Shown here: one piece after another, positions 15,576 through 23,827 of the stretch
Layout of the letters: every line of letters starts with the position of its first letter
Numbering within the stretch: the first letter of the stretch is position 1
DNA from: Streptomyces sp. YS415
Lineage (GTDB): Bacteria > Actinomycetota > Actinomycetes > Streptomycetales > Streptomycetaceae
Assembly: GCF_023544665.1 (NCBI RefSeq)
Contig: NZ_JAMJFL010000028.1
Coordinates: 40,893-104,892 of the forward strand
Length of the DNA: 64,000 nucleotides
Direction: 5' to 3'
The notes under the pieces: model-generated
The model's input: only the letters and a program-made list of their open reading frames with translations
Told to the model about the DNA's origin: nothing
The model's database searches: none
Translations under genes and position numbers: made by a program

Positions 15576-17144
15576 GTGACCGCCGTCGAGCTCGCCGGGA
15601 TCACGAAGCGATTCCCGGGTGTCGTGGCCAACCACGACATCCACCTCACGGTCCGCAAGGGCACCGTCCACGCCCTCGTCGGCGAGAACGGCGCCGGCAA
15701 GTCGACCCTGATGAAGATCCTCTACGGCATGCAGAAGCCGGACGAGGGCACGATCGCGGTCGGCGGCGAGCAGGTCACCTTCTCGTCCCCGGCCGACGCC
15801 ATCGCCCTCGGCATCGGCATGGTCCACCAGCACTTCATGCTCGCCGACAACCTCACGGTCCTGGAGAACGTGGTCCTCGGCAGCGAGAAGCTGCACGGCA
15901 TCGGCGCCAAGGCCCGTCGCCGGATCAAGGAGATCTCCGAGCGCTACGGCCTCGGCGTGCAGCCCGACCTGCTGGTCGAGGAACTCGGCGTCGCCGCCCG
16001 CCAGCGCGTGGAGATCCTCAAGGTCCTCTACCGCGGCGCCACCACGCTGATCCTGGACGAGCCCACCGCCGTCCTGGTGCCGCAGGAGGTCGACGCGCTC
16101 TTCGACAACCTGCGCGAGCTCAAGGCCGAGGGCCTCTCCGTCATCTTCATCTCGCACAAGCTGGGCGAGGTGCTCTCCGTCGCCGACGAGATCACCGTCA
16201 TCCGCCGCGGCACCACCGTCGGCACGGCCGTCCCCGCCGAGACGACCCCGCGCCAGCTCGCCGAGATGATGGTCGGCAGCGAGCTGCCCACCCCGGAGAC
16301 CGCCGAGTCCACGGTCACCGACCGCCCGGTCATCACCGTCGACAAGCTGCGCCTGGTGGCGCCCGGCGGCAAGGCCTTGCTGGACGACATCAGCTTCACC
16401 ATCCACGCGGGCGAGGTCCTGGGCATCGCCGGCGTCGAGGGCAACGGCCAGACGGAACTGGTCGACGCCCTGATCGGCCTCAAGGGCGCAGACTCCGGCA
16501 CGATCAGCCTCGCCGAGGAGGAGATCACCGCCTGGAGCACCCGCAAGCGCCGCGAGCAGGGCATCGGCTACATCCCCGAGGACCGCCACCGGCACGGCCT
16601 GCTCCTGGAGGCCCCCCTCTGGGAGAACCGCATCCTCGGCCATGTCACCGAAAAGCCCCTCGCCAAGGGCGTATGGCTGGACCCGAAGGCCGCGCAGGAG
16701 GACACCCGGCGGATCGTGACGGAGTACGACGTCCGCACCCCCGGCATCGACGTCACCGCCGCCTCGCTGTCCGGCGGCAACCAGCAGAAGCTGATCGTCG
16801 GCCGCGAGATGAGCCACAGCCCGCGCTTCCTGATCGCCGCCCACCCCACCCGCGGTGTGGACGTCGGCGCGCAGGCCGCGATCTGGGACCACATCCGCGA
16901 GGCCCGCCGCGAGGGCCTGGCCGTGCTGCTGATCTCCGCCGACCTGGACGAGCTGATCGGCCTGTCCGACACGCTCCGGGTGATCTACAACGGCAAGCTG
17001 GTCGCGGACGCCGACCCGGCCACCATCACCCCCGAGGAACTCGGCTCGGCGATGACCGGCGCCGTCACCGGTCACCTGGAGCACGAAGAAACCCCCGAAG
17101 ACGCCCCTGAGTCTTCTGAGCCCGGCGAAGACGAGGCCCGCTGA
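15576..17144 (+). CDS. nucleoside-type ABC transporter ATPase, two ABC domains
   Basis: 522 aa from the GTG at 15576. Tandem-domain ATPase of the YufO/NupO and RbsA type. Domain 1 has Walker A GENGAGKST near residue 37, Walker B LILDEPTAVL near 155, a His switch (ISHK) and a degenerate signature VAARQR. Domain 2 has a degenerate Walker A (GVEGNGQTE), signature LSGGNQQK near 405 and Walker B-like FLIAAHPTRGVDVG, so one site is probably weak, as in relatives. It energises uptake of nucleosides delivered by the BMP lipoproteins. The frame stays open upstream to an ATC codon at 15528 that is preceded at 8 bases by AGGAG, so a non-standard start 16 codons earlier is possible. The stop overlaps the permease ATG (TGATG). 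Confidence 0.92.
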   Translation: MTAVELAGITKRFPGVVANHDIHLTVRKGTVHALVGENGAGKSTLMKILYGMQKPDEGTIAVGGEQVTFSSPADAIALGIGMVHQHFMLADNLTVLENVVLGSEKLHGIGAKARRRIKEISERYGLGVQPDLLVEELGVAARQRVEILKVLYRGATTLILDEPTAVLVPQEVDALFDNLRELKAEGLSVIFISHKLGEVLSVADEITVIRRGTTVGTAVPAETTPRQLAEMMVGSELPTPETAESTVTDRPVITVDKLRLVAPGGKALLDDISFTIHAGEVLGIAGVEGNGQTELVDALIGLKGADSGTISLAEEEITAWSTRKRREQGIGYIPEDRHRHGLLLEAPLWENRILGHVTEKPLAKGVWLDPKAAQEDTRRIVTEYDVRTPGIDVTAASLSGGNQQKLIVGREMSHSPRFLIAAHPTRGVDVGAQAAIWDHIREARREGLAVLLISADLDELIGLSDTLRVIYNGKLVADADPATITPEELGSAMTGAVTGHLEHEETPEDAPESSEPGEDEAR

Positions 17145-18265
17145 TGAAGAAGTTCGACAAGGAGCGCGTGCTCCTCGCGGTGGCCGGACCGGTCATCGCG
17201 CTCGCCGTGGCCTTCGCGCTGAGCTCCGTGGTGCTCATCGCCTCGGGCAAGAACCCGGTCGAGCCGTACACCCTGATGTTCGAGCAGGCCTCGTTCGCCG
17301 ACATCCAGGTGCTGATCATCAACCAGGCCTCGATGTACTACATCGCGGCCCTCGCGGTGGCCATCGGCTTCCGGATGAACCTGTTCAACATCGGCGTCGA
17401 CGGCCAGTACCAGCTCGCCGCCATGATGGCCGCCATCGTCGGCGCCCACGCCGACCTGCCGGCCGCCCTCCAGGTCCCGCTGCTGCTGCTGACCGCCCTG
17501 TGCACCGGCGCCTTCTGGTCCGGCATCGCCGGTGTCCTCAAGGTCACCCGGGGCGTCAGCGAGGTCGTCGCGACGATCATGCTCAACGCCATCGCGACCT
17601 CCGTCATCGCCTACCTGTGGCTGCCCGACGTCTTCGGTGTGAAGGTCGGCAACAACAACACCACCGGCGAGATGCACGAGTCCGGCTGGATCCCCGGCAT
17701 CGACATGGGCGACGCGGGCGAGATCTACGGCCTGGTCCTGCTGGCCGTGCTGCTCGGCATCGGCTACTGGGTCGTCCTCAACCGCACCCGCTTCGGCTTC
17801 GACCTGCGCGCCTCCGGCGCCTCCGAGTCCGCCGCCGCGGCCAGCGGTGTCGACCCCAAGCGCATGGTGCTCACCGCCATGCTGATCTCCGGCGCCATCG
17901 CGGGCCTCGCCGGCCTGCCGATCCTGCTCGGCGACACCCACACCTACAGCCTCAACTTCCCCACCGGCATCGGCTTCCTCGGCATCGGCATCGCCCTGCT
18001 CGGCCGCAACAGCCCGGTCGGCATCGCGTTCGCCGCGCTGCTGTGGGCCTGGCTCGACAAGGCCTCGCCCGAGCTGGACTTCCACGACTACGACAAGGAG
18101 ATCGCGGTCATCATGCAGGGCCTGATCGTCCTCTCGGTCGTCGTCTCCTACGAAGCGGTCCGCGAGTGGGGCCTGCGCCGCCAGCAGCGCCGCGTCGGCG
18201 CGGAGCTCGCCGCCGGGCACGTCCTCGGCGCCGACAACAACACGAAGGAGGTGGCGGGCCGATGA
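17144..18265 (+). CDS. nucleoside ABC transporter permease 1
   Basis: 373 aa integral membrane protein of the branched-chain/ribose permease family (YufP/NupP-like). About nine hydrophobic helices are visible, beginning near residue 12; the conserved FRMNLFNIGVDGQYQLAAMMA near 75 and VTRGVSEVVATIMLN near 130 are characteristic. With the 18262 gene it forms the heterodimeric membrane channel. It starts at the overlapping TGATG and ends in an ATGA overlap with the next permease, so the three transporter genes are translationally coupled. Confidence 0.92.
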   Translation: MKKFDKERVLLAVAGPVIALAVAFALSSVVLIASGKNPVEPYTLMFEQASFADIQVLIINQASMYYIAALAVAIGFRMNLFNIGVDGQYQLAAMMAAIVGAHADLPAALQVPLLLLTALCTGAFWSGIAGVLKVTRGVSEVVATIMLNAIATSVIAYLWLPDVFGVKVGNNNTTGEMHESGWIPGIDMGDAGEIYGLVLLAVLLGIGYWVVLNRTRFGFDLRASGASESAAAASGVDPKRMVLTAMLISGAIAGLAGLPILLGDTHTYSLNFPTGIGFLGIGIALLGRNSPVGIAFAALLWAWLDKASPELDFHDYDKEIAVIMQGLIVLSVVVSYEAVREWGLRRQQRRVGAELAAGHVLGADNNTKEVAGR

Positions 18266-19539
18266 CCACGCCCCAGACCTCAGCGGTCGACGTCAACCAG
18301 CCCACGCTGCAGCCCGGGGCGCCCACCGGCCGCCGCCTGTCCTGGCCCGTCCTGCTGCTGGTCATCGCCGGAGCCCTGGCGCTGACCTCGATCGTCCGCA
18401 TCATCACCGGCGCCGACGGCATCACCAACGTCAGCCAGATGTCCACCGCGCTCCAGCTCGCCGTGCCGATCGGCCTCGCCGGTCTCGGCGGCCTGTGGGC
18501 CGAGCGTGCGGGCGTCGTCAACATCGGCCTCGAGGGCATGATGATCCTCGGCACCTGGTTCGGTGCCTGGGCCGGCTTCCAGTGGGGGCCGTGGACCGGT
18601 GTCCTCGTCGGCATCATCGGCGGCTGCCTCGGCGGCCTGCTGCACGCCTTCGTCACCGTCACCTTCAACGTGAACCACATCGTCTCCGGTGTGGCGATCA
18701 ACATCCTCGCCCTCGGCGCCACCCGCTACCTGGCCCCCCTCGCCTTCGTGGGCCACCAGGGCGGCTCCGCCAAGCAGTCCCCGGCGGTCGAGTCGCTCGG
18801 CCACTTCACCGTGCCGGGGCTGTCCGACTGGCTCCGGGACCTGAACGACCAGGGCTGGTTCCTCATCTCGGACATCGCCGGACTGCTCGGCGGCCTGGTC
18901 ACCAACGTGTCCTGGCTGACCCTGATCGCGGTCGCGCTGATCCCCGCCACCTGGTGGATCCTGTGGCGCACGGCGTTCGGTCTGCGGCTGCGCTCCTGCG
19001 GCGAGAACCCGATCGCCGCCGAGTCCCTCGGCGTGAACGTCTACAAGTACAAGTACATCGCCGTGATCATCTCCGGTGGTCTGGCCGGCCTCGGCGGCGC
19101 CTTCCTCTCCATCGTGGCCAACCCCTTCTACCTGGAGGGCCAGGTCTCCGGCCGCGGCTTCATCGGCCTCGCGGCGATGATCTTCGGCAACTGGATGCCG
19201 GGCGGCCTCGCCCTCGGCGCCGGACTGTTCGGCTACACCGACAGCCTCAACCTGCGCGGCGGCTCGGAGAACGTCCACGCCCTGCTGCTGCTCGGCGCGC
19301 TGCTGCTGGTCATCGGCGCGATCTGGCTGGCGATCCGCAAGAAGTACACGGCCGCCGGTATCACCATGGTCATCGGTCTGCTGGTCTTCGCCTGGTACGC
19401 GGGCACCAACGAGGTCCCGAACCAGGTCGTCTCGGCCACGCCGTACGTCATCACGCTGATCGTCCTCGCCCTGTCGGCCCAGCGCCTCAGGATGCCGAAG
19501 GCGGACGGTCTGCCCTACCGGAAGGGCCAGGGCAAGTGA
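18262..19539 (+). CDS. nucleoside ABC transporter permease 2
   Basis: 425 aa integral membrane protein (YufQ/NupQ-like). A short polar N-terminus leads to a first helix near residue 25, then LWAERAGVVNIGLEGMMILG near 78, VNHIVSGVAINILALG near 140, a soluble loop (residues 165-205), and the LRSCGENPIAAESLGVNVYKYK coupling loop near 245 that should contact the ATPase. The last helices at 355-410 are extra compared with the core. The GTG of the cytidine deaminase gene overlaps its stop (GTGA), tying nucleoside entry to deamination. Confidence 0.92.
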   Translation: MTTPQTSAVDVNQPTLQPGAPTGRRLSWPVLLLVIAGALALTSIVRIITGADGITNVSQMSTALQLAVPIGLAGLGGLWAERAGVVNIGLEGMMILGTWFGAWAGFQWGPWTGVLVGIIGGCLGGLLHAFVTVTFNVNHIVSGVAINILALGATRYLAPLAFVGHQGGSAKQSPAVESLGHFTVPGLSDWLRDLNDQGWFLISDIAGLLGGLVTNVSWLTLIAVALIPATWWILWRTAFGLRLRSCGENPIAAESLGVNVYKYKYIAVIISGGLAGLGGAFLSIVANPFYLEGQVSGRGFIGLAAMIFGNWMPGGLALGAGLFGYTDSLNLRGGSENVHALLLLGALLLVIGAIWLAIRKKYTAAGITMVIGLLVFAWYAGTNEVPNQVVSATPYVITLIVLALSAQRLRMPKADGLPYRKGQGK

Positions 19540-19934
19540 CGCCGGGCGACTTCGACTGGGACGCCCTGCGGGAGGTGGCGCGGGAGGCGATGAGCCACGC
19601 CTACGCCCCCTACTCGGGCTACCCGGTCGGCGTCGCGGCCCTCGTCGACGACGGCCGCACGGTCTCCGGCTGCAATGTGGAGAACGCCTCCTACGGCCTC
19701 GGCCTGTGCGCCGAGTGCGGTCTGGTCTCGGAGCTCCAGCGCACCGGGGGCGGCCGGCTCACGCACTTCACCTGCGTGGACGGCAGCGGCGAGATCCTCG
19801 TCCCGTGCGGCCGCTGCCGGCAGCTGCTGTACGAGTTCGGCGGGCCCGAGCTGCTGCTGGAGACACCGGCGGGGATCCTCCCGCTGTCGGAGATGCTGCC
19901 GCAGGCCTTCGGCCCGGGTCATCTCGCCAAGTAA
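19536..19934 (+). CDS. cdd: cytidine deaminase
   Basis: 132 aa, the length of homotetrameric Cdd enzymes. It converts cytidine and deoxycytidine to uridine and deoxyuridine. Zinc and catalytic motifs are intact: NVENASYGLGLCAECG near residue 47 (Cys ligand and proton-shuttle Glu of CAE) and VPCGRCRQLLYEF near 88 (two Cys ligands). The start is the GTG at 19536, overlapping the permease stop. The next gene, deoA, follows after 70 bp that contain a 14-bp-stem hairpin, so deoA expression may be lowered or tuned relative to cdd. Confidence 0.93.
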   Translation: MTPGDFDWDALREVAREAMSHAYAPYSGYPVGVAALVDDGRTVSGCNVENASYGLGLCAECGLVSELQRTGGGRLTHFTCVDGSGEILVPCGRCRQLLYEFGGPELLLETPAGILPLSEMLPQAFGPGHLAK

Positions 19935-19941
19935 CTCCCGT

Positions 19942-19973
19942 GCGGCCCCTCTGAACCGCTTCAGAGGGGCCGC
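19942..19973 (+). terminator. hairpin between cdd and deoA
   Basis: Perfect 14-bp stem GCGGCCCCTCTGAA/TTCAGAGGGGCCGC with a 4-base loop, followed by GCACTTTCTT. It may partly terminate or stabilise the upstream message inside the operon. Confidence 0.75.
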
Positions 19974-20004
19974 GCACTTTCTTGAGAACGTCGGAAGGAA
20001 AGCC

Positions 20005-21297
20005 ATGGCTGTTGTGTTGTCGGACGCCATCTCCGTGATCCGCACCAAGCGGGACCGCGGTGAGCTCAGCGACGAGCAGATCGACTGGGTCATCGACGCG
20101 TACACGCGCGGCGAGGTCGCCGACGAGCAGATGTCGTCGCTCGCCATGGCGATCCTGCTCAACGGCATGAACCGGCGTGAGATCGCCCGCTGGACGGCCG
20201 CGATGATCGCGAGCGGCGAGCGCATGGACTTCTCGTCCCTGTCCCGTCCGACGGCCGACAAGCACTCCACCGGCGGCGTCGGCGACAAGATCACGCTGCC
20301 GCTCGCGCCCCTGGTGGCGGCGTGCGGCGCGGCCGTGCCCCAGCTCTCGGGCCGCGGCCTCGGCCACACCGGCGGCACGCTGGACAAGCTGGAGTCGATC
20401 CCGGGCTGGCGCGCGCTCCTGTCGAACGAGGAGATGCTGTCCGTCCTGGACACCACCGGTGCGGTGATCTGCGCGGCGGGCGACGGACTGGCCCCCGCGG
20501 ACAAGAAGCTCTACGCGCTGCGGGACGTCACCGGCACGGTCGAGGCGATCCCGCTGATCGCCTCCTCGATCATGTCGAAGAAGATCGCCGAGGGCACCGG
20601 CTCGCTGGTCCTGGACGTGAAGGTGGGCACCGGTGCCTTCATGAAGACGATCGAGGACGCCCGTGAGCTGGCCTCCACGATGGTGGGCCTGGGCACGGAC
20701 CACGGCGTGCGGACGGTCGCGCTCCTCACGGACATGGCGACCCCGCTGGGCCTCACCGCGGGCAACGCGCTGGAGGTCCGCGAGTCGGTCGAGGTCCTGG
20801 CGGGCGGCGGCCCCTCGGACGTGGTCGAGCTGACGATCGCGCTCGCCCGGGAAATGCTGGCGGCGGCCGGCATCCACGACGCCGACCCGGCCAAGGCCCT
20901 CGCCGACGGCTCGGCGATGGACGTCTGGCGCCGGATGATCGCGGCGCAGGGCGGCGACCCGGACGCGGAACTGCCGGTCGCCAAGGAGCAGCACGTCGTC
21001 AAGGCGCCGGCGTCCGGCGTCCTGACCCGCCTGGACGCGTACGGCGTCGGGGTGGCCGCGTGGCGCCTCGGCGCGGGCCGGGCGCGCAAGGAGGACCCGG
21101 TCCAGGCGGGCGCGGGCGTGGAGATGCACGCCAAGCCCGGCGACGAGATCCGCGCGGGCCAGCCCCTGCTGACCCTGCACACCGACACCCCGGAGCGCTT
21201 CGAGTACGCCCTCCAGGCGCTGGAGGGCTCCTACGACATCGCGGCGCCGGGAACGGCCTTCACGGCGTCGCCGGTGGTGCTGGAGCGCATCGCCTGA
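20005..21297 (+). CDS. deoA: thymidine phosphorylase
   Basis: 430 aa, usual length. It splits thymidine or deoxyuridine with phosphate to base and deoxyribose 1-phosphate. Pyrimidine-nucleoside phosphorylase motifs: DKHSTGGVGDKITLPLAP near residue 82 (phosphate binding), SGRGLGHTGGTLDKLESIPG near 112 (family signature), LYALRDVTGTVEAIPLIASSIMSKK near 165, and LDVKVGTGAFMKT near 195. The C-terminal domain (about 335-430) is the alpha/beta cap. AAGGAA precedes the ATG at 20005 by 4-8 bases. Its product enters the path completed by the phosphohexomutase (42325) and deoC (37205) genes. Confidence 0.94.
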   Translation: MAVVLSDAISVIRTKRDRGELSDEQIDWVIDAYTRGEVADEQMSSLAMAILLNGMNRREIARWTAAMIASGERMDFSSLSRPTADKHSTGGVGDKITLPLAPLVAACGAAVPQLSGRGLGHTGGTLDKLESIPGWRALLSNEEMLSVLDTTGAVICAAGDGLAPADKKLYALRDVTGTVEAIPLIASSIMSKKIAEGTGSLVLDVKVGTGAFMKTIEDARELASTMVGLGTDHGVRTVALLTDMATPLGLTAGNALEVRESVEVLAGGGPSDVVELTIALAREMLAAAGIHDADPAKALADGSAMDVWRRMIAAQGGDPDAELPVAKEQHVVKAPASGVLTRLDAYGVGVAAWRLGAGRARKEDPVQAGAGVEMHAKPGDEIRAGQPLLTLHTDTPERFEYALQALEGSYDIAAPGTAFTASPVVLERIA

Positions 21298-21319
21298 GAC
21301 TCGGGGACTCCCCTCGGGG

Positions 21320-21355
21320 CGGACGGGACCGGCGGAGCGTCGCCGGTCCCGTCCG
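21320..21355. terminator. bidirectional terminator after deoA
   Basis: Perfect 15-bp stem CGGACGGGACCGGCG/CGCCGGTCCCGTCCG with a 6-base loop and a trailing GCTTT on the plus strand. It lies between convergent deoA and the AEC transporter gene. Confidence 0.8.
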
Positions 21356-21390
21356 GCTTTGCCGCCGGCGCCGGTGAGACGGCCGCGGCC

Positions 21391-22311
21391 TCATCCGAGA
21401 ACGGCCGCCGCCACCACCAGGACCGGCACCGAGAGCACCGTGGACACCAGGATCGCGTCCCGGGCCAGCCGCTCGGCCACGCCGTAGGCCGACGCGTAGG
21501 TGTACAGGTTCTGCGCGGCCGGCAGCGCCGACGTCACCACCACGTCCAGCAGCGGGGCGCCGCGCAGCCCGAACACCCCGGCCGCCAGTGCCCATGCCAC
21601 CGCGGGCTGGCCGCAGCACTTCAGGACGACCGACAGCAGGACCGGGTTGCGGTCCGGGCCCCGGCCGGGCAGCGTGCTGCCGCACAGGGAGATCCCGAAG
21701 GCCAGCAGGACCGCCGGGACCGACATGCCGCCGATCAGCGTCAGCGGGTCCAGCACGGGGGCGGGGATCCGCACGCCGGTCGCCGAGACCAGGACGCCCG
21801 CCAGGGATCCCACCGCGATCGGGTTGCGCAGCGGGGTGAGCAGCCGTCGCCACAGCGGGCCCTTGTCGCCCTCGCCGGACAGGTCGAGGACCGTCAGCGC
21901 GGCGGGCGTGACCAGGACCAGCTGGAAGAGCAGCACCGGGGCCACCAGCGAGGCGTCGCCGAGGACGTACACCGCGATCGGGATGCCGAGGTTGCCGGAG
22001 TTGACGTAGCTGGAGCACAGCGCGCCGATCGTGGCGTAGCCCACCCCCCAGCGGCGTACGACGGCCACGGTGACGAAGACACCCGCCATGGCCGCCGTGC
22101 TCAGCGCCGTGACCAGGAGGCGGCTGGAGAAGATCACCGAGAGGTCGGTCCCGGCCAGGGTGGTGAAGAGCAGTGCGGGGGAGGCCACATGGAAGGCCAG
22201 CTTCGTCAGGACCTCACGGCCGTGCTCGCCGAGGTGTCCGCGGCGGCCGATGCCGTAGCCCACCGCGATGACGACCGCGATGACCGCGAAGCCCGTCAGC
22301 ACCCCCTGCAC
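21391..22311 (-). CDS. AEC family transporter
   Basis: 306 aa integral membrane protein with about ten hydrophobic helices in two sets of five. It matches the auxin efflux carrier (PF03547) family: an N-terminal GYGIGRRGHLGEHGREVLTK, FHVASPALLF near residue 40, SSYVNSGNLGIPIAVYVLG near 100 and a late LPAAQNLYTYASAYG near 265. Bacterial members export or import malate or other small organic anions; the substrate here is unknown. It is a single-gene unit between the deoA terminator and the STAS gene. Confidence 0.85.
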   Translation of the reverse strand: MQGVLTGFAVIAVVIAVGYGIGRRGHLGEHGREVLTKLAFHVASPALLFTTLAGTDLSVIFSSRLLVTALSTAAMAGVFVTVAVVRRWGVGYATIGALCSSYVNSGNLGIPIAVYVLGDASLVAPVLLFQLVLVTPAALTVLDLSGEGDKGPLWRRLLTPLRNPIAVGSLAGVLVSATGVRIPAPVLDPLTLIGGMSVPAVLLAFGISLCGSTLPGRGPDRNPVLLSVVLKCCGQPAVAWALAAGVFGLRGAPLLDVVVTSALPAAQNLYTYASAYGVAERLARDAILVSTVLSVPVLVVAAAVLG

Positions 22312-22432
22312 AGCACCTCCCCGGGCGCGCGGAAGCCGTGCCGTACCACCGGAGGCGCTGTTTCATGGGGCATACACCCAACCCTCCGGGGAGGGCGGGC
22401 CGCAGGTCAATGTGATCCTTGGCGGGTCCGCG

Positions 22433-22819
22433 ATGAGTTCCGCCCGCCCGCCCGGTCTACCGCTCGTGGACGCCATGACACCCGCTGTACTCGTGCCGGC
22501 AGGACCCGTCACCAAGGACCAGGTGACCGGCCTGTGCGACGACGTGCGCGCACTGCTGGAGGGGCCCGGTGCCGGGGTCGTGGTCTGCGACGTCGGGGGG
22601 CTCGGGCCCCCGGGCCTGGGAGCCGTCGACCTGCTGGCGCGGCTCCAGCTGACCGCCCGGCGCTGCGGCGGCCGGATCCGGCTGCGCGACCCCGACCCGG
22701 CCCTATGCGCCCTGCTCGCCCTGGTCGGCCTCCGCTTCGAGGTGGAGGGGCAGCCCGAACAGCGGGAACCAGCGCTTGGTGTCGAGGAAGTTGTGGAAAC
22801 CGGTGATCCGCCCGTCTGA
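22433..22819 (+). CDS. STAS-domain protein (anti-sigma antagonist-like)
   Basis: 128 aa from the ATG at 22433. A single STAS-like domain (residues 20-110): VLVPAGPVTKDQVTGLCDDVRALL, VVVCDVGGLGPPGLGAVDLLARLQ and a final LLALVGL strand-helix. The position of the regulatory Ser in classic anti-sigma antagonists (D-S/T-S-G) reads VGGLGPPG here, so phosphorylation-based switching looks unlikely. The last 117 bases overlap the 3' end of the convergent ECF sigma gene. Start choice is uncertain; the frame is open upstream and no strong ribosome binding site marks 22433. Confidence 0.6.
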   Translation: MSSARPPGLPLVDAMTPAVLVPAGPVTKDQVTGLCDDVRALLEGPGAGVVVCDVGGLGPPGLGAVDLLARLQLTARRCGGRIRLRDPDPALCALLALVGLRFEVEGQPEQREPALGVEEVVETGDPPV

Positions 22820-23716
22820 GATCTCCAGCAGCTGCACCGCCCACGCGGTGTAGCCGCCGGTCTCCTCGTCCGGCTTGTAGTGGGCGAAGCCCGGCAGGCC
22901 GTTGGCCTGGACAGGCAGCAGCCGGGAGCCGGCGCAGGAGGCGCCGAGCGTGGTCATGAAGCCGGTGATGTCGGCCGGGCCTGCCAGCCACAGGTCGAAC
23001 GGCGGCATCGTCATGATGGCGTCCTCGTGCAGCAGCGCCGTGAGCGCCGTCATGTCGTAGCCCTCGAAGGCCGCGACATACCGCTCCAGGAGCTTTTGCT
23101 GCTCCTCGTCCAGCGGGTTCGACACGGAGGCGTCGGCGCCCCGCTCCTCCCGCTCGGCCAGGGTGGCGCGGGCCCGCTGCAGGGCGCTGTTGACCGACGC
23201 GACCGAGGTGCCGAGCAGTTCGGCGACCTCGCTCGCCTTCCAGGCCAGCACCTCGCGCAGGATCAGCACCGCCCGCTGCTTGGGCGGCAGTTGCTGGAGG
23301 GCGGCCATGAAGGCCAGCCGGACGGACTCCTTGGCGACGGCCGCCTCGGCCGGGTCCTCCACCGTCGGCAGCACGCGGGCGTCGGGCATGGGCTCCAGCC
23401 AGGTGTGGTCGGGGCGGGGGGAGAGGGCGGCCTGGGCGAGCGGGGTGGCTTCGGTCAGGTCCATCGGGCGGGCCCGCTTGTTGCCCGCGGACAGCATGTC
23501 CAGGCAGACGTTGGTCGCGATGCGGTACAGCCAGGAGCGGACGCTGGAGCGGCCCTCGAACTTGTCGTAGCTGCGCCAGGCCCGCACGAGGGTGTCCTGC
23601 ACCGCGTCCTCCGCCTCGAAGGAGGAGCCGAGCATCCGGTAGCAGTACCCGGTCAGTTCGACCCGGTGCCGCTCCAGTGTCTCGTCGAGGTCCGTCGTAG
23701 TCGCCGTGTTGCCCAT
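22703..23716 (-). CDS. ECF sigma factor with SnoaL-like C-terminal domain (SigG/SigJ type)
   Basis: 337 aa. Region 2: TGYCYRMLGSSFEAEDAVQDTL near residue 22 and RSSVRSWLYRIATNVCLDML near 56. Region 4: LPPKQRAVLILREVLAWKASEVAELLGTS near 145, with SVNSALQRARATL as recognition helix. Residues 205-325 form a SnoaL_2-like domain (AAFEGYDMTALTALLHEDAIMTMPPF), as in the ECF groups containing mycobacterial SigG and SigJ, where the extra domain modulates activity in place of a membrane anti-sigma factor. A DNA-damage-type promoter lies 61 bases upstream of the start. The 3' end overlaps the convergent STAS gene. Confidence 0.88.
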   Translation of the reverse strand: MGNTATTTDLDETLERHRVELTGYCYRMLGSSFEAEDAVQDTLVRAWRSYDKFEGRSSVRSWLYRIATNVCLDMLSAGNKRARPMDLTEATPLAQAALSPRPDHTWLEPMPDARVLPTVEDPAEAAVAKESVRLAFMAALQQLPPKQRAVLILREVLAWKASEVAELLGTSVASVNSALQRARATLAEREERGADASVSNPLDEEQQKLLERYVAAFEGYDMTALTALLHEDAIMTMPPFDLWLAGPADITGFMTTLGASCAGSRLLPVQANGLPGFAHYKPDEETGGYTAWAVQLLEISDGRITGFHNFLDTKRWFPLFGLPLHLEAEADQGEQGA

Positions 23717-23776
23717 CGTCCACCCACCCCTGTGGCCGTTCCTGTGTTGTACGCCTCATCGCGTCCAGCACTTCGG

Positions 23777-23799
23777 AAGCTACCGCAGCCCACTGACAA
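23777..23799 (-). promoter_or_regulatory. PafBC/RecA-NDp-type DNA-damage promoter for the ECF sigma gene
   Basis: On the minus strand TTGTCAGTG-N8-TAGCTT, an exact fit to the mycobacterial and streptomycete damage-inducible consensus TTGTCRGTG-N8-TANNNT. It ends 60 bases before the ATG of the ECF sigma gene. Confidence 0.75.
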
Positions 23800-23827
23800 T
23801 GGCGTGCGGAGTGGGGAAATCACCAGG

